NCBI RefSeq assembly: GCF_037976825.1
Contig: NZ_CP150269.1
Span: forward strand, 4,911,501-4,975,500
Length of the DNA stretch: 64,000 nucleotides
Origin: Paenibacillus sp. FSL K6-1330
GTDB lineage: Bacteria; Bacillota; Bacilli; Paenibacillales; Paenibacillaceae
Reading direction: 5' to 3'
In this document: in pieces, positions 36,615 to 47,289 of the stretch
How positions within the stretch are numbered: position 1 is the stretch's first letter
Layout of the letters: each line of letters opens with the position of its first letter
The notes under the pieces: generated by a model
The model's database searches: none
Told to the model about the DNA's origin: nothing
Seen by the model: the letters and a program-made list of their open reading frames with translations, nothing else
Position numbers and translations under genes: made by a program

Positions 36615-39600
36615 TTAGGCAATCTCCGCTTCCTCATTCTCAAGTTTGACAGACACCAGCTTCGACACGCCGCCTTCTTCCATTGTGACGCCGTATAGCA
36701 CATCCGCCTCTTCCATCGTCCCTTTGCGGTGGGTGACCACAATAAACTGCGTTTGTTCAGAGAACTCCCGCAAATATTGGGCAAATCGGACCACGTTCGC
36801 TTCATCCAGCGCCGCTTCGACCTCATCCAGTACGCAGAACGGAACCGGCTTCACCTGCAAAATGGCAAATAGCAGCGCCATAGCGGTTAATGCACGCTCT
36901 CCGCCGGAGAGCAGCTGCAGATTTTGCAGCTTCTTGCCAGGGGGCTGTGCGACGATATCGATCCCCGTCTCAAGCAATCGATCCGGATCGATCAGGACCA
37001 GGTCGGCTCGTCCGCCTCCGAACAACTTCGTAAATACCGTGCCGAACTCGCGCCGGATCGCATCGAACGTCAGCTTGAAGCGCTTGGACATTTCATCGTC
37101 CATTTCCTTAATGACCTGGTACAGCGTTGTCTTCGCTTCAACCAGATCCGCCTTTTGCTCACTCAAGAACAGATATCTCTCATTGACACGCTGATACTCT
37201 TCAATGGCCCCAAGATTCACATCTCCGAGGGAAGTTATCGACCTCTTCAAATCACGCACTTCGTTCTGAGCGGCCGTGATGTCTTCCGGAATCGGATACC
37301 GCTGCTTGGCAAGCTCATAACTCAGCTCATAGTCCTCGCTTAATTTCTTCAATATATTCTCAAGCTCAACATCGAGCCGGTTTACCCCAATCTCGGTCTG
37401 GCGAAGCTGATCATCCACGGACCGCAGCTGCGTGCGCTGTTCCTTGGTTTCGCTCTCTTCCAGCTCCAGCTTCCGGCTTAGCGCGGTGCGTGCAGCCCGT
37501 TTGAATTCAAGCTGCTGCGTCGCCTCTTCCTTCTTCAGCTTGTACTGGTTCAGATCCTCGATCTGCTTCACGCTTTCGCTTTCGTTCTGATTCAGGTCGG
37601 CTTGAACGGAGGCCAGCATCGTGCGGTTCTGCTTCTGCTCCTTCTCATGGTTGTCGACATCCGACTGAAGGCGCTTGAGCTGTTCCTCCAGTGAGAAGGT
37701 TTCCTGATCCAGCTTTCCTTCGCGAACCTTGAGGTTCGTCAACTGACTTTGAAGCTCTTCCTTCGCCGATTCATTTGCTTTCCGGGCAAACTCTGCAGCT
37801 TGGATGGCCAGATGGGTCGATTTCTCTTCTTCCTCCAGCTCGGACAACAGCTTCTGCGCGCGTTCACGGCTTGCCTGAATCTCTTTGGCTTCCTTCTCTT
37901 GACTGCTCTTCTCTTCGCCTGCCAGCTCGGCTTGTTCGAGTACGTGGCGCAGCTCATGCTCAAGCTGCTTGCGGTCCCCTGCAGCCTGCTGTTCCTCAAT
38001 CCGCTTATCGTCTCCGGCTTTACGGAGCTCGTCCAGCTTATTCTGAGATTCAATCATTTGATTCCGGACGCTTTCAATGCCCTGCTGCAGCTTCTCCAGC
38101 TGCTTCTCGGTTTCCGAAATTTCCTGATCGAGCTGATCCAATTGACGCTTGCGACCCAGCAGACTGTTCGTTTTCTTGTGCTGACTACCGCCTGTCATGG
38201 ATCCGCCTGCATTGACCACGTCTCCCTCGAGCGTGACTACACGGAAGCGATAGGAGAATCTGGCGGCAATTTTGTTCGCTTGCTCCAAGGTCTCGGCGAT
38301 GACGACATTGCCCAAAAGGCTGCCGACGATGTTGCTATATCTGGGATCATACTTCACCAACTCGGAGCCAAAACCTACAAACCCGGCTTCCCCTTCTGCC
38401 AAATGCCGGTCGGATGCGGATACATTCCGCGGACGAATGACGTCCAGAGGCAGAAAGGTCGCCCGACCTAACTGGCGCTGCTTCAGGAAGGCAATCGCCT
38501 GCCTGGATACGGATTCGTTCTCCATGACGATATGCTGAACTGATGCGCCAAGGGCGGTCTCCATCGCAAGCTCAAGCTTTTCCGGTACACGAATAAGCTC
38601 GGCCACAGCACCATGAACGCCATGGAGCACGGATTTGCGGGATGCCTTCAGCACTTCCTTAACACCTAGCATAAATCCGTCAAAATCGTCCTGAAGCTCT
38701 TTCATGGTATCGCGGCGGGAAATTTGCGCTTCTCGCTTCTGCTCCCATTTCCGAAGGGCTCCCTGCGTCTCTTCCTGTAATTTCTGCAGGGATTGATATC
38801 GCTCGCTCTCGCTGATATAACCGCTGCGAAGGTCGGCAATCTCTTTACCGAAGCGTTCAATGCTTCGATCGATACTCTCTTTGCGGCGGAGCAAATCCTC
38901 TTTCAGGGCTTCCCACTTACCTGACTCTTCTTGTGCTCGATTCATCCGCCGGTCCAGCGCCTCCTGCTGCTGGTCCGCATACCGGATTTCATTCCGCGCT
39001 TGAGCCATTTGGTTCATAAGCTCCAGCAAATTCCCCTTCAAGCTCTCTTCCTGCTGCTGACTGATTCCGCCGGTTACGCCCACCAGCTTCGCTTCTTCCG
39101 CTGACAGCTGATCCCGCACCTGGGTTAATTCCTGCTGGAGCTCTTGCAGCTTGCTCTTCATGCTCGCAAGCTCGCTTACGCGCTCTCCCAAACGATGATC
39201 GCCTGATTGCAAACTTTCTTCCAACTGCTCGCGCGTACGTTCCAGGTTACGGCGGCGCTCCTTAAGCACCTCGCCATAGCCTTCGCTCTTCTCAAACAGC
39301 TCGCTGAATTGGAGCAGCTGGCTCTGCAGATCCTCAACTTCCTGCTCCAGCTGGCGCAGTGCCGATCGGTCACTCTCTAGCTTGGCATCATGCGCGGATA
39401 CAACGGTGGACAGAGCAAGCTGCTCTTCCTTCAGCTGCTCCAGCTTGGCATTGGCCTCGCTCCATGAGGTATGTATCTGTTCGATCTGATACACATACAG
39501 AGAGATTTCCTTGTGCTTCAGCTCTTCCCGAAGTTCCTTGTAGCGAATAGCCTTCTCGGACTGCTCTTTCAGCGGTCCGATCTGATCCTCAAGCTCTGTA

Positions 39601-40184
39601 ACCAAGTCGTGGATACGAAGCAGGTTTTGCTCCGTTTCATCCAGCTTGCGCACAGACTCTTTTTTACGAGATTTATATTTAACGATCCCGGATGCTTCCT
39701 CAAAAATCCCCCGGCGATCTTCTGAACGTGTACTCAAAATTTCCTCAATACGGCCTTGTCCGATGATAGAATAGGCTTCTTTACCGATTCCGGTATCCAT
39801 GAACAGCTCCGTAATATCCTTGAGTCGGCACGATTGCCGATTAATGAAATACTCGCTGTCCCCGCTGCGGTGCACCCGTCTGGTTACGGTTACCTCATTA
39901 AAATCCAGCGGCAGCACATGGTCCTCGTTGTCCAGCGTAAGGGAGACCTCTCCATAATTAACCGCTTTGCGCGCATCACTCCCGGCAAAGATAATATCCT
40001 CCATCTTGCCGCCGCGAAGCGATTTGGCACTTTGCTCGCCGAGCACCCAGCGGATCCCATCGGAAATGTTGCTCTTACCGCTGCCATTCGGACCTACAAC
40101 GGCTGTAATTCCCCGGACAAATTCCATCTCCGTCTTGTCGGCAAACGATTTAAATCCTGCTAACTCGATCCGTTTCAAAAACAT
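36615..40184 (-). CDS. smc: Chromosome segregation protein SMC
   Basis: Condensin ATPase. 1189 residues from ATG 40184 (MFLKRIELAGFKSFADKTEM), close to the 1186 of B. subtilis; a longer frame to 40220 is rejected. Walker A GPNGSGKSN at 31-39, about 300 residues of coiled coil, a globular hinge near 510-670 (GFGSELVKYDPRYSNIVGSL, GGSMTGGSQHKKTNSLLGR), a second coiled coil, the ABC signature LSGGERALTAMALLFA and Walker B PFCVLDEVEAALDEANV. The gap to rnc is 204 bases with a long dyad. Confidence 0.97.
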   Translation of the reverse strand: MFLKRIELAGFKSFADKTEMEFVRGITAVVGPNGSGKSNISDGIRWVLGEQSAKSLRGGKMEDIIFAGSDARKAVNYGEVSLTLDNEDHVLPLDFNEVTVTRRVHRSGDSEYFINRQSCRLKDITELFMDTGIGKEAYSIIGQGRIEEILSTRSEDRRGIFEEASGIVKYKSRKKESVRKLDETEQNLLRIHDLVTELEDQIGPLKEQSEKAIRYKELREELKHKEISLYVYQIEQIHTSWSEANAKLEQLKEEQLALSTVVSAHDAKLESDRSALRQLEQEVEDLQSQLLQFSELFEKSEGYGEVLKERRRNLERTREQLEESLQSGDHRLGERVSELASMKSKLQELQQELTQVRDQLSAEEAKLVGVTGGISQQQEESLKGNLLELMNQMAQARNEIRYADQQQEALDRRMNRAQEESGKWEALKEDLLRRKESIDRSIERFGKEIADLRSGYISESERYQSLQKLQEETQGALRKWEQKREAQISRRDTMKELQDDFDGFMLGVKEVLKASRKSVLHGVHGAVAELIRVPEKLELAMETALGASVQHIVMENESVSRQAIAFLKQRQLGRATFLPLDVIRPRNVSASDRHLAEGEAGFVGFGSELVKYDPRYSNIVGSLLGNVVIAETLEQANKIAARFSYRFRVVTLEGDVVNAGGSMTGGSQHKKTNSLLGRKRQLDQLDQEISETEKQLEKLQQGIESVRNQMIESQNKLDELRKAGDDKRIEEQQAAGDRKQLEHELRHVLEQAELAGEEKSSQEKEAKEIQASRERAQKLLSELEEEEKSTHLAIQAAEFARKANESAKEELQSQLTNLKVREGKLDQETFSLEEQLKRLQSDVDNHEKEQKQNRTMLASVQADLNQNESESVKQIEDLNQYKLKKEEATQQLEFKRAARTALSRKLELEESETKEQRTQLRSVDDQLRQTEIGVNRLDVELENILKKLSEDYELSYELAKQRYPIPEDITAAQNEVRDLKRSITSLGDVNLGAIEEYQRVNERYLFLSEQKADLVEAKTTLYQVIKEMDDEMSKRFKLTFDAIRREFGTVFTKLFGGGRADLVLIDPDRLLETGIDIVAQPPGKKLQNLQLLSGGERALTAMALLFAILQVKPVPFCVLDEVEAALDEANVVRFAQYLREFSEQTQFIVVTHRKGTMEEADVLYGVTMEEGGVSKLVSVKLENEEAEIA

Positions 40185-40289
40185 ATTCGATCTATCACCT
40201 CTCCTGCTATTGTACCACAAGTAGAATCGGCTTCACCGCCGTCTTTGGACGAGGTCCATTAACGTAATAAGCAGCTGTCCCTTTATAAA

Positions 40290-40371
40290 GACAGACAACG
40301 AAAAGAGCAAAAAACAGTCATCCTATCCGGGTCCGGTTATCCGCTTGACTGCTCTTTGCTCTTTGTTTGTC
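40290..40371 (-). terminator. Long imperfect dyad between rnc and smc
   Basis: Left arm 40290-40320 and right arm 40346-40371 (gacagacaacg.. / ..tttgtttgtc) pair with small bulges around an inner ccgg-rich palindrome. On the minus strand the 3' arm contains TTTTTT. It starts 17 bases after the rnc stop. Probable terminator or RNase III-type processing site. Confidence 0.5.
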
Positions 40372-40388
40372 ATCACATCAGCGAAGCT

Positions 40389-41090
40389 TTAGGCATCCGC
40401 ACGTTTCAGCTGCTTTAGGGCTACTGCCGCTGCCTGCTGCTCGGCTTCTTTCTTGGATCTGCCGCTTCCACGTCCAAGACATTCGCTTCCCATGTAAACC
40501 TCCGAGACAAACTCCCGCTCATGTGCCGGTCCTCGCTCTTCTACGATACGATATTCCAGTGCGCCCATGCCGTGATGCTGGGTCAGTTCCTGAAGCTCGG
40601 TCTTATAATCGCTCATCTGCGGACGACCGTTGACGGTCACCGTGGGAAAGACATGGTCGCTTAAAAACCGGCGAACCGCTTCCAATCCCTGATCCAGATA
40701 AAGCGCCCCCACAAATGACTCAAATACGTCTGCCAGAAGAGCCGGGCGGGTTCGACCGCCCGTCATTTCCTCTCCTTTGCCTAGCAGAACGTAACGTCCA
40801 AAATCCAGACCTACAGCGAATTGAACCAAGGAAGGCTCGCATACGATAGCGGCCCGCAGCTTGGTTAACTCACCTTCCGGACGGTCCGGAAATAGGTTGT
40901 ATAAGAATTCGCTCACCGTCAGCTCCAGAACAGCATCCCCGAGAAATTCAAGACGCTCGTTGTCCTGGCTCTGACTGAAGCGATGTTCGTTTACATAAGA
41001 TGCGTGGGTAAAGGCCTGCTTCAGCAGCATTGCATTGCGAAACTGGATTTGAAGTTTATGCTGTAACTGCTTCAGATCTCCACTCAACAC
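40389..41090 (-). CDS. rnc: Ribonuclease III
   Basis: Double-strand RNA endonuclease for rRNA and scRNA processing. 233 residues with the catalytic signature [14 protein letters not shown] (about 44-57), [30 protein letters not shown] and a C-terminal dsRNA-binding domain ([46 protein letters not shown]). GTG 41090 is 5 bases after GGGG, and a TTG next to it is an alternative. The gap to fabF is 9 bases. Confidence 0.96.
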   Translation of the reverse strand: MLSGDLKQLQHKLQIQFRNAMLLKQAFTHASYVNEHRFSQSQDNERLEFLGDAVLELTVSEFLYNLFPDRPEGELTKLRAAIVCEPSLVQFAVGLDFGRYVLLGKGEEMTGGRTRPALLADVFESFVGALYLDQGLEAVRRFLSDHVFPTVTVNGRPQMSDYKTELQELTQHHGMGALEYRIVEERGPAHEREFVSEVYMGSECLGRGSGRSKKEAEQQAAAVALKQLKRADA

Positions 41091-41099
41091 ACTGTCCCC

Positions 41100-42338
41100 T
41101 TACTCGGCGTATTTTTTCAGGATAATCGTAGCATTATGCCCGCCAAATCCAAACGAATTGGACATGACGATATCCAAATCGGCTTTACGCGGGTGATTCG
41201 GTACATAGTCAAGATCACACTCCGGATCTTGATCCTCCAGGTTAATCGTTGGTGCAATGATTTGGTTCTTCAAGCTCAGTCCGCAGATAACGGCCTCAAC
41301 GCCGCCAGCAGCCCCAAGCAAATGACCTGTCATCGACTTGGTTGAACTAACGGCCACTTTATAGGCATGGTCACCGAGAGCCATCTTAACGGCCTTCGTT
41401 TCCGAGCGGTCACCCACCGGCGTTGAAGTCCCGTGAGCATTAATGTAATCCACTTCCTCCGGCGCAATGCCTGCGTCACGGATCGCCATCTTCATGCAGC
41501 GGGCTGCTCCATCCGGATCCGGCTCGGTAATATGATGGGCATCGGCACTAAGGCCATAGCCAACCACCTCGGCATAAATGTTGGCACCGCGTTTCAACGC
41601 ATGCTCCAGGGATTCGATCACAAGTACGCCAGCGCCTTCACCCATTACAAAACCGTCGCGGCCGGTATCGAATGGCCGACTGGCTTTCTCCGGCTCGTCA
41701 TTGCGGGTTGACATTGCACGCATAGCGCAGAAACCAGCCATCCCTGTTGGACGAATGGTTGCCTCCGCCCCGCCGCAGATCATGACATCCGCATCACCAC
41801 GCTGAATCAGACGATATGAATCGCCGATCGAATGTGTTCCGGTAGCACAAGCCGTAACCTGTGTGGTGTTCGGACCCTTGGCTCCCAGATTGATCGACAT
41901 CTGGCCTGAGGCCATGTTTGCGATCATCATCGGAATAAAGAATGGGCTTACACGTTTCGGGCCCTTCTCGAGCAGGATATTATGCTGATCCTCCCAAGTT
42001 CCCAAACCGCCGATACCCGATCCGATCGATACGCCAACACGCTCTGCATCGGCATTCACTCCAATTTCAAGACCACTGTCCTCAAGCGCCTTCGAACCGG
42101 CTGCAACCGCAAGCTGTACAAATCGGTCCATCCTGCGGGCTTCTTTGCGATCCATGTAATCCTCAGGATTAAAATCCTTCATGGATGCTGCAATTTGCGT
42201 TGTGTAATCACTCACATCAAATGCTTCGATGCGGGATACGCCAGACTTGCCTTCCATCAAACTGTTCCAGAATGTATCCAGGTCTTGACCAATCGAAGTC
42301 ATGACTCCCATTCCTGTTACAACGACTCTATGTTTCAA
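41100..42338 (-). CDS. fabF: Beta-ketoacyl-ACP synthase II
   Basis: Elongating condensing enzyme of type II fatty acid synthesis. 412 residues, [15 protein letters not shown] at the start, nucleophile Cys in [15 protein letters not shown] (about 165), His pairs in [14 protein letters not shown] and [19 protein letters not shown], and C-terminal [18 protein letters not shown] 42338 is 8 bases from GAGGTG. It follows acpP by 161 bases containing a stem-loop. In B. subtilis fabF lies elsewhere (fabHA-fabF), so this operon is more complete. Confidence 0.97.
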   Translation of the reverse strand: MKHRVVVTGMGVMTSIGQDLDTFWNSLMEGKSGVSRIEAFDVSDYTTQIAASMKDFNPEDYMDRKEARRMDRFVQLAVAAGSKALEDSGLEIGVNADAERVGVSIGSGIGGLGTWEDQHNILLEKGPKRVSPFFIPMMIANMASGQMSINLGAKGPNTTQVTACATGTHSIGDSYRLIQRGDADVMICGGAEATIRPTGMAGFCAMRAMSTRNDEPEKASRPFDTGRDGFVMGEGAGVLVIESLEHALKRGANIYAEVVGYGLSADAHHITEPDPDGAARCMKMAIRDAGIAPEEVDYINAHGTSTPVGDRSETKAVKMALGDHAYKVAVSSTKSMTGHLLGAAGGVEAVICGLSLKNQIIAPTINLEDQDPECDLDYVPNHPRKADLDIVMSNSFGFGGHNATIILKKYAE

Positions 42339-42458
42339 ACAGACTCACCTCTATGTGGACTGCCCGTCCATCTATGAGGCCGCACACGCAGACTCATGAT
42401 AACGAAGGCAGTAATAATCTATCACTTGTTCGTGCTAAAGCTTGGATTGAATGTGGAG

Positions 42459-42487
42459 AAGTCCCGTCTTGCTAAAGAACGGGACTT
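42459..42487 (-). other. Stem-loop between acpP and fabF
   Basis: aagtcccgt (42459-42467) / acgggactt (42479-42487), 13 bases after the acpP stop. No T-run on the minus strand; a partial terminator or stabiliser could help explain much higher acpP than fabF expression. Confidence 0.5.
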
Positions 42488-42499
42488 AACTGTAATGAC

Positions 42500-42733
42500 T
42501 TAGGTATGAGATTGTATGTAATTTACAACTTCACCTACGGTCGTAATTTTCTCCGCATCTTCATCAGAGATCTCCATATCAAACTCATCTTCCAACTCCA
42601 TCACCAATTCAACTACATCGAGAGAATCAGCTCCAAGGTCGTCTTTGAAAGATGCTTCTAATGTTACGTCGGCTTCGTCAACACCCAGGCGGTCGATAAC
42701 GATGCGTTTCACGCGTTCCAATACATCGGACAT
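42500..42733 (-). CDS. acpP: Acyl carrier protein
   Basis: 77-residue acidic carrier of growing acyl chains. ATG 42733 ([20 protein letters not shown]) is 8 bases from AGGAGG; the GTG three codons earlier overlaps the site. Phosphopantetheine attachment Ser37 lies in [13 protein letters not shown]. Followed by a stem-loop and preceded by its own candidate promoter, as in B. subtilis acpA. Confidence 0.97.
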   Translation of the reverse strand: MSDVLERVKRIVIDRLGVDEADVTLEASFKDDLGADSLDVVELVMELEDEFDMEISDEDAEKITTVGEVVNYIQSHT

Positions 42734-42754
42734 CCGGCTCACCTCCTCTTGGTA

Positions 42755-42783
42755 ATTATACGAGATATGACTTCAAATTGCCA
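42755..42783 (-). promoter_or_regulatory. Candidate internal promoter for acpP
   Basis: Minus strand TATAAT (42755-42760) with a weak TGGCAA 17 bases upstream, 22 bases before the acpP ATG. A GC-rich hairpin (42812-42828) between fabG and this site may reduce read-through. Confidence 0.45.
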
Positions 42784-42811
42784 TAGAAGGCATTTGAAAA
42801 CGTTTTAATGC

Positions 42812-42828
42812 CCGGCGGCCAGCGCCGG
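42812..42828 (-). other. GC-rich hairpin after fabG
   Basis: ccggcg (42812-42817) / cgccgg (42823-42828) with a 5-base loop, 15 bases after the fabG stop, followed on the minus strand by GCATTAAAACG. Weak terminator at best. Confidence 0.4.
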
Positions 42829-42842
42829 AACAGTAGCGGCGT

Positions 42843-43592
42843 CTACATATACATGCCGCCATCCACATGCAGGACTTGTCCAGTCATATAGGATGCACTG
42901 GAAGATGCTAGAAAAGCAACCACGCCGGCAATCTCCTCCGGCTGACCCAGTCGGGCGAGCGGAATTCCGCCAAGCAGGCCTTCCCGCATGTCCTCAGGAA
43001 GTTCCCGGGTCATATCGGTATCGATAAAACCAGGAGCCACAGCGTTCACCGTAATCCCGCGGGAAGCCAATTCCCGCGCGGCTGATTTGGTCAGACCGAT
43101 GACTCCGGCTTTGGCCGCAACATAGTTGGCTTGCCCCGGATTACCAAGCGCTCCGACAACGGAGGATATATTGATAATGCGTCCATAACGTTGTTTCATC
43201 ATGGGACGCGTCACCGCCTTAAGACAATTGAATACCCCTTTAAGATTCGTTTCGATCACCTGATCGAACTCCTCTTCCTTCATCCGCATGATTAGATTAT
43301 CTCTAGTAATCCCTGCATTATTCACCAGGATATCAATTCGACCAAAAGTCTCCATCACCTGCTTTACCATGGCATCGGCTTCTTCAGTCCGTCCAACGTT
43401 GGATTTAACCGCGATGGCCGATACGCCCTTTGCGCGAATCGCCTCCACAACCTCGGTTGCGGCCGCTTCGCTTCCTGCATAATTGACAGCAACGTTAGCG
43501 CCCAGATCAGCAAGTCCAAGAGCAATGCTCCGGCCAATGCCGCGGGAAGCACCCGTAACAAGCGCAGTCTGTCCTTTTAGAGCTTCACTCAT
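42843..43592 (-). CDS. fabG: 3-oxoacyl-ACP reductase
   Basis: NADPH-dependent short-chain dehydrogenase reducing beta-ketoacyl-ACP. 249 residues: [19 protein letters not shown] cofactor loop, [16 protein letters not shown], catalytic Ser in [14 protein letters not shown] and YVAAKAG (Tyr and Lys), C-terminal [23 protein letters not shown] precedes ATG 43592. It lies 46 bases after fabD. Confidence 0.97.
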   Translation of the reverse strand: MSEALKGQTALVTGASRGIGRSIALGLADLGANVAVNYAGSEAAATEVVEAIRAKGVSAIAVKSNVGRTEEADAMVKQVMETFGRIDILVNNAGITRDNLIMRMKEEEFDQVIETNLKGVFNCLKAVTRPMMKQRYGRIINISSVVGALGNPGQANYVAAKAGVIGLTKSAARELASRGITVNAVAPGFIDTDMTRELPEDMREGLLGGIPLARLGQPEEIAGVVAFLASSSASYMTGQVLHVDGGMYM

Positions 43593-43638
43593 ACCTATTC
43601 CTCCTTTCCAGAGTGATCTGGTTTTTATCCATCGTTAT

Positions 43639-44571
43639 TTATACTACGGTCTCCAAACTGCTGACGCTGTCCAGACTATTTACATTAATGACTTTGACGG
43701 ATTTGTCAATCTTCTTGATCAAACCGCTGAGCACGCTGCCAGGACCAATCTCGACGAAGGTATCCACGCCTTGAGCGATCATCCATTCCACGCTGTCATG
43801 CCAAAGCACGGGGGAGTATACCTGTTCCACCAGCAAACCGCGGATGGCAGCGGCATCTTCTACCGAACGCGCCGTCACATTGGCAACTACCGGCACGGAA
43901 GGGGTATTAAACGCAGCCTGCTCCAGTTTACCAGCCAGCCGGTCAGCCGCCTCCTTCATCAAGGTCGAATGGAAGGGTCCGCTAACCTCCAGGGGGATAG
44001 CCCGCTTGCCGCCAGCTTCCTTCACTCTTTCTGCAGCAGCTGCGACGCCTTGAGCTGAACCCGAGATGACGATTTGCCCCGGACAGTTCATGTTCGCAAG
44101 TTCTACAACATGTCCCTCTGCCGAAATGCGCTTGCACAGCTCGGACAAAGCCTCACGATCTGCGCCAAGCACGGCTGCCATTGCGCCTTGACCTCCGGGA
44201 ACGGCTGCCTCCATGTATTCTCCGCGGGCTCTAACGATCGACACAGCTTCTTCGAACGAAAGCACGCCTGCACATACAAGTGCACTGTATTCGCCGAGGG
44301 AATGGCCCGCAACGTAATCCGGTTCGATCCCCTTTCCACGAATGGCTTCCAGGTAAGCCATGCTGGTTGCGAGTAGAGCTGGCTGAGTGTTTACCGTTTG
44401 TTTCAAATCTTCATCAGGACCATTAAAAATAATGGAGCTGAGCGGAAATCCAAGCTGATCATCCGCGGCTAGAAAAAGATCCCTTGCAGCAGGAACCGCA
44501 TCATAGGCATCCTTACCCATTCCGACGGACTGAGCGCCTTGACCAGGAAATATAAATGCTGTTTTACCCAA
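43639..44571 (-). CDS. fabD: Malonyl-CoA:ACP transacylase
   Basis: Loads malonyl units on ACP. 310 residues with FPGQGAQSVGMGKD, the nucleophile Ser91 in GHSLGEYSALV, RGEYMEAA, and the second catalytic His in EVSGPFHSTLMKEA. TTG 44571 follows AAGGGAG by 9 bases. The gap to fabH is 49 bases. Confidence 0.96.
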   Translation of the reverse strand: MGKTAFIFPGQGAQSVGMGKDAYDAVPAARDLFLAADDQLGFPLSSIIFNGPDEDLKQTVNTQPALLATSMAYLEAIRGKGIEPDYVAGHSLGEYSALVCAGVLSFEEAVSIVRARGEYMEAAVPGGQGAMAAVLGADREALSELCKRISAEGHVVELANMNCPGQIVISGSAQGVAAAAERVKEAGGKRAIPLEVSGPFHSTLMKEAADRLAGKLEQAAFNTPSVPVVANVTARSVEDAAAIRGLLVEQVYSPVLWHDSVEWMIAQGVDTFVEIGPGSVLSGLIKKIDKSVKVINVNSLDSVSSLETVV

Positions 44572-44620
44572 AATCGTGAGCTCCCTTCTCTTATTTCACT
44601 AGGCCTAAAAGCTGTTATGT

Positions 44621-45622
44621 TTACCAGATAAGTACGGAGGAACCCCATGTTAATCCGCCACCAAACCCAACCATCAACACCTTGTCTCCTTCTTTCAGGC
44701 GGCCGGACTCCTGTGCTTCGACAAGAGCTAACGGCACGGAAGCGGCTGAGGTATTGGCGTATTTATCAACATTGATCATGACTTTCTCTTCCGGAAGCTC
44801 CAAACGCTCCATGGCAGATTTAATAATCCGGATGTTGGCTTGATGAGGAATGAATAAGTCGATATCCTTTTTGTCGATGCCTGCTTTGGATAATACAGCT
44901 TCCGTGGCAGATCCCATTACCCGTACCGCAAATTTGAACACTTCGCGGCCGTTCATATAAATAAAGTGTTTATTCGTGTTAATTGTTTCAGCAGAAGCCG
45001 GTAATCTCGAACCGCCTGCCTCAATGTACAGATGCGCTCCGCCTGCACCTTCCGCACCAAGATCAAAGGCTTGGAACCCGCGGCCTTCCGGCACTTCGCC
45101 GACAATCGCCGCTCCGGCACCGTCGCCAAATAGAACGCAGGTATTACGGTCGGTATAGTCCGTAATGCGGGACAAGCAGTCCACTCCGATCACCAAAGCA
45201 TTGTTGTACATGCCCGTCTTCACGAAATTTGTAGCTGTAGCCAGGCCGTATACAAATCCCGAGCAAGCAGCCGACAGGTCAAATGCCGCCGCCTTTTTGG
45301 CTCCAAGCCGATCCTGAAGCAAACATGCGGTCGATGGAAAGAACATATCCGGCGTAATGGTCGCCACAATAATCAAGTCCAGATCCTCGGCGTTCATTCC
45401 GGCTGATTTCAACGCGTTCACAGCAGCGTGGTAAGCCAAATCCGACGTCGCTTCATTTGGAGCGGCAATATGCCGTTCCCGGATTCCCGTCATCGAGACA
45501 ATCCATTCATCGCTTGTATCTACCATTTTCTCTAAATCATGATTTGACAATATTTTTTCAGGTACGTATTTGCCTGTGCCAATAATACCGACTGGACGCA
45601 AATTGTTCATTTCCTCACTCAC
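44621..45622 (-). CDS. fabH: Beta-ketoacyl-ACP synthase III
   Basis: Initiating condensing enzyme that sets straight- or branched-chain starters. 333 residues; catalytic Cys120 in [14 protein letters not shown], His in [12 protein letters not shown] and Asn in [11 protein letters not shown] complete the triad. GTG 45622 overlaps the plsX stop by 4 bases (GTGA), indicating coupling; ATG four codons later is an alternative. In B. subtilis fabH is outside the fapR operon. Confidence 0.96.
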   Translation of the reverse strand: MSEEMNNLRPVGIIGTGKYVPEKILSNHDLEKMVDTSDEWIVSMTGIRERHIAAPNEATSDLAYHAAVNALKSAGMNAEDLDLIIVATITPDMFFPSTACLLQDRLGAKKAAAFDLSAACSGFVYGLATATNFVKTGMYNNALVIGVDCLSRITDYTDRNTCVLFGDGAGAAIVGEVPEGRGFQAFDLGAEGAGGAHLYIEAGGSRLPASAETINTNKHFIYMNGREVFKFAVRVMGSATEAVLSKAGIDKKDIDLFIPHQANIRIIKSAMERLELPEEKVMINVDKYANTSAASVPLALVEAQESGRLKEGDKVLMVGFGGGLTWGSSVLIW

Positions 45623-46605
45623 TTCCCGCTGATTTCATTCGAAATACTCTCTACCAATCGGTTCTGCAGCGCCGTCCGCGCTTGGCGAACCCCATTCTTG
45701 ATGGCGTTCGCATCCGATGAACCATGGCTCTTAACGACCAGACCGCCCAGACCAAGCAGAGGCGCTCCGCCATGCTCCTTATAATCAAGCGTCGATTTCA
45801 GGCTGCGAAGCTCTGGCATCATCAAGGCGGCAGCCATCTTGGTCTTAAGAGACTTGCTGAACTGCTCCTTCAACAGCGAAAAGAGTGCGCCAGCTGTTCC
45901 TTCAATCGATTTCAACAAAATATTGCCCGAGAACCCATCACATACGAGTACATCACAAACACCGTTCATGACATCGCGGGACTCAACATTGCCAACAAAA
46001 TGAATGGGCAGCTCCTCCAGCAACGGATAAGCATGCTTCGTCAGTTCATTGCCCTTGCCCGGCTCGGTACCGACATTTAACAGCCCGACCCGAGGTTTGG
46101 TGATTCCATGCACCTTCTCGCGATACAGGCTGCCCATTAATGCGTACTGCTGCAGATGCTCAGGCTTCGAATCCATATTCGCTCCAAGATCCAAGGCGAG
46201 CATCCCCTTGCCATCGAGAGTAGGAATCATTGGCGCAAGCGCAGGCCGCTCAATCCCCTTCATCCTGCCCACGACGAGTAGTCCGGTTGTCATGAGGGCC
46301 CCCGTATTGCCTGCCGAGATCATGGCATCGGCTTCGCCTTCGCGAATCATGCGCCCCGCCACAACCATTGAAGCATCCTTCTTCCGGCGGACAGCCTTTA
46401 CCGGCTCATCCTCCGCTTCTATGACTTCACTTGCATGAACCACCTTCAGATTGGACGGTTTGTCCTTCAACAGTGCTCCAATCTGCGCTTCATCCCCTAC
46501 GAGAATGATCTCGGTATCGCTCCATTCCTGTGCAGCAATGAGCGCGCCTTCGACGTTACTCTGGGGAGCGTTGTCGCCGCCCATCGCATCAATCGCAATT
46601 CTCAT
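45619..46605 (-). CDS. plsX: Phosphate acyltransferase PlsX
   Basis: Converts acyl-ACP to acyl-phosphate for PlsY in phospholipid synthesis; peripheral membrane protein. 328 residues: [101 protein letters not shown] lies 10 bases before the ATG. 24 bases after fapR, within its regulon. Confidence 0.96.
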   Translation of the reverse strand: MRIAIDAMGGDNAPQSNVEGALIAAQEWSDTEIILVGDEAQIGALLKDKPSNLKVVHASEVIEAEDEPVKAVRRKKDASMVVAGRMIREGEADAMISAGNTGALMTTGLLVVGRMKGIERPALAPMIPTLDGKGMLALDLGANMDSKPEHLQQYALMGSLYREKVHGITKPRVGLLNVGTEPGKGNELTKHAYPLLEELPIHFVGNVESRDVMNGVCDVLVCDGFSGNILLKSIEGTAGALFSLLKEQFSKSLKTKMAAALMMPELRSLKSTLDYKEHGGAPLLGLGGLVVKSHGSSDANAIKNGVRQARTALQNRLVESISNEISGK

Positions 46606-46629
46606 GCCAAACTTCCTCCTTTACTTATG

Positions 46630-47196
46630 TCATTCTCCTGCAGATCGGTAGATTACGAAATTCCCCTGAAACACCATTTCATCAGCGACATAAGTAAACA
46701 CTTCCACCTTGGCCTTTCCCTTCTGGCCGGCAATGGACCTAACGTAGGCTTTGGCAATGCATTTCTCGCCGAGACGCACCTGTCTCAAAAACCGTATATC
46801 CGCTGAAGACGTCAACGCGATTTCTTCATTGATTACGGCAATGGCAAGTGAATTGGCTTGAGCGAACACGTAATGCCCGCGGGCAATTCGCGTTTTGCTG
46901 AATACATGTTCCTCACGGATTTCAAATATCGATATTCCGCTCTTGTCCAACTGCAAGTCAACGACATCCCCGATCACCTCTTCGAGTGACAAGGAACGAA
47001 CCTGGTCATAAGAATGCTCCGCCATCTGCTTCATTCGCTCACGAAGCTCCGGGATGCCAAGTTCCATACGGTCAAGGCGTATCGTCTGAATGCTCACTTT
47101 AAGCTGGCGAGTCAACTCGCGGTCTGTAACAAAGGGATTCTCGTCGATCAGCTGAATCAGCCGCTGGTGACGGTCTTTCTTGGATAAACGATCGAT
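46630..47196 (-). CDS. fapR: Transcriptional regulator FapR of lipid synthesis, probable ATC start
   Basis: Malonyl-CoA-responsive repressor of fatty acid and phospholipid genes. N-terminal HTH (VTDRELTRQLKVSIQTIRLDRMEL), linker helix GIPELRERMKQMAE, then a hotdog domain (EEHVFSKTRIARGHYVFAQANSL, TSSADIRFLRQVRLGEKCIAKA). The frame opens at ATG 47268, but that lies a few bases from the operator with no ribosome site. The only strong site (AGAAGGAG) precedes a stretch with no ATG/GTG/TTG; ATC at 47196 (10 bases) or GTC at 47199 (7 bases) are the candidates, and ATC gives 188 residues, equal to B. subtilis FapR. Autoregulation is implied by the operator at 47271-47289. Confidence 0.9.
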   Translation of the reverse strand: MDRLSKKDRHQRLIQLIDENPFVTDRELTRQLKVSIQTIRLDRMELGIPELRERMKQMAEHSYDQVRSLSLEEVIGDVVDLQLDKSGISIFEIREEHVFSKTRIARGHYVFAQANSLAIAVINEEIALTSSADIRFLRQVRLGEKCIAKAYVRSIAGQKGKAKVEVFTYVADEMVFQGNFVIYRSAGE

Positions 47197-47270
47197 GACG
47201 AAACAACTCCTTCTGCCGCTATGAAAGCCGCCATTCTTCAAACATACATATATGTAAATTAGTCGCAAAT

Positions 47271-47289
47271 ATTAGAACCTGGTACTAAT
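47271..47289 (-). promoter_or_regulatory. FapR operator
   Basis: Minus strand ATTAGTACCAGGTTCTAAT, one base off the palindromic FapR consensus ATTAGTACCNGGTACTAAT. It begins 4 bases after a TATACT -10 box (47294-47299), so bound FapR would cover the transcription start of the fapR-plsX-fabHDG operon. Confidence 0.85.
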
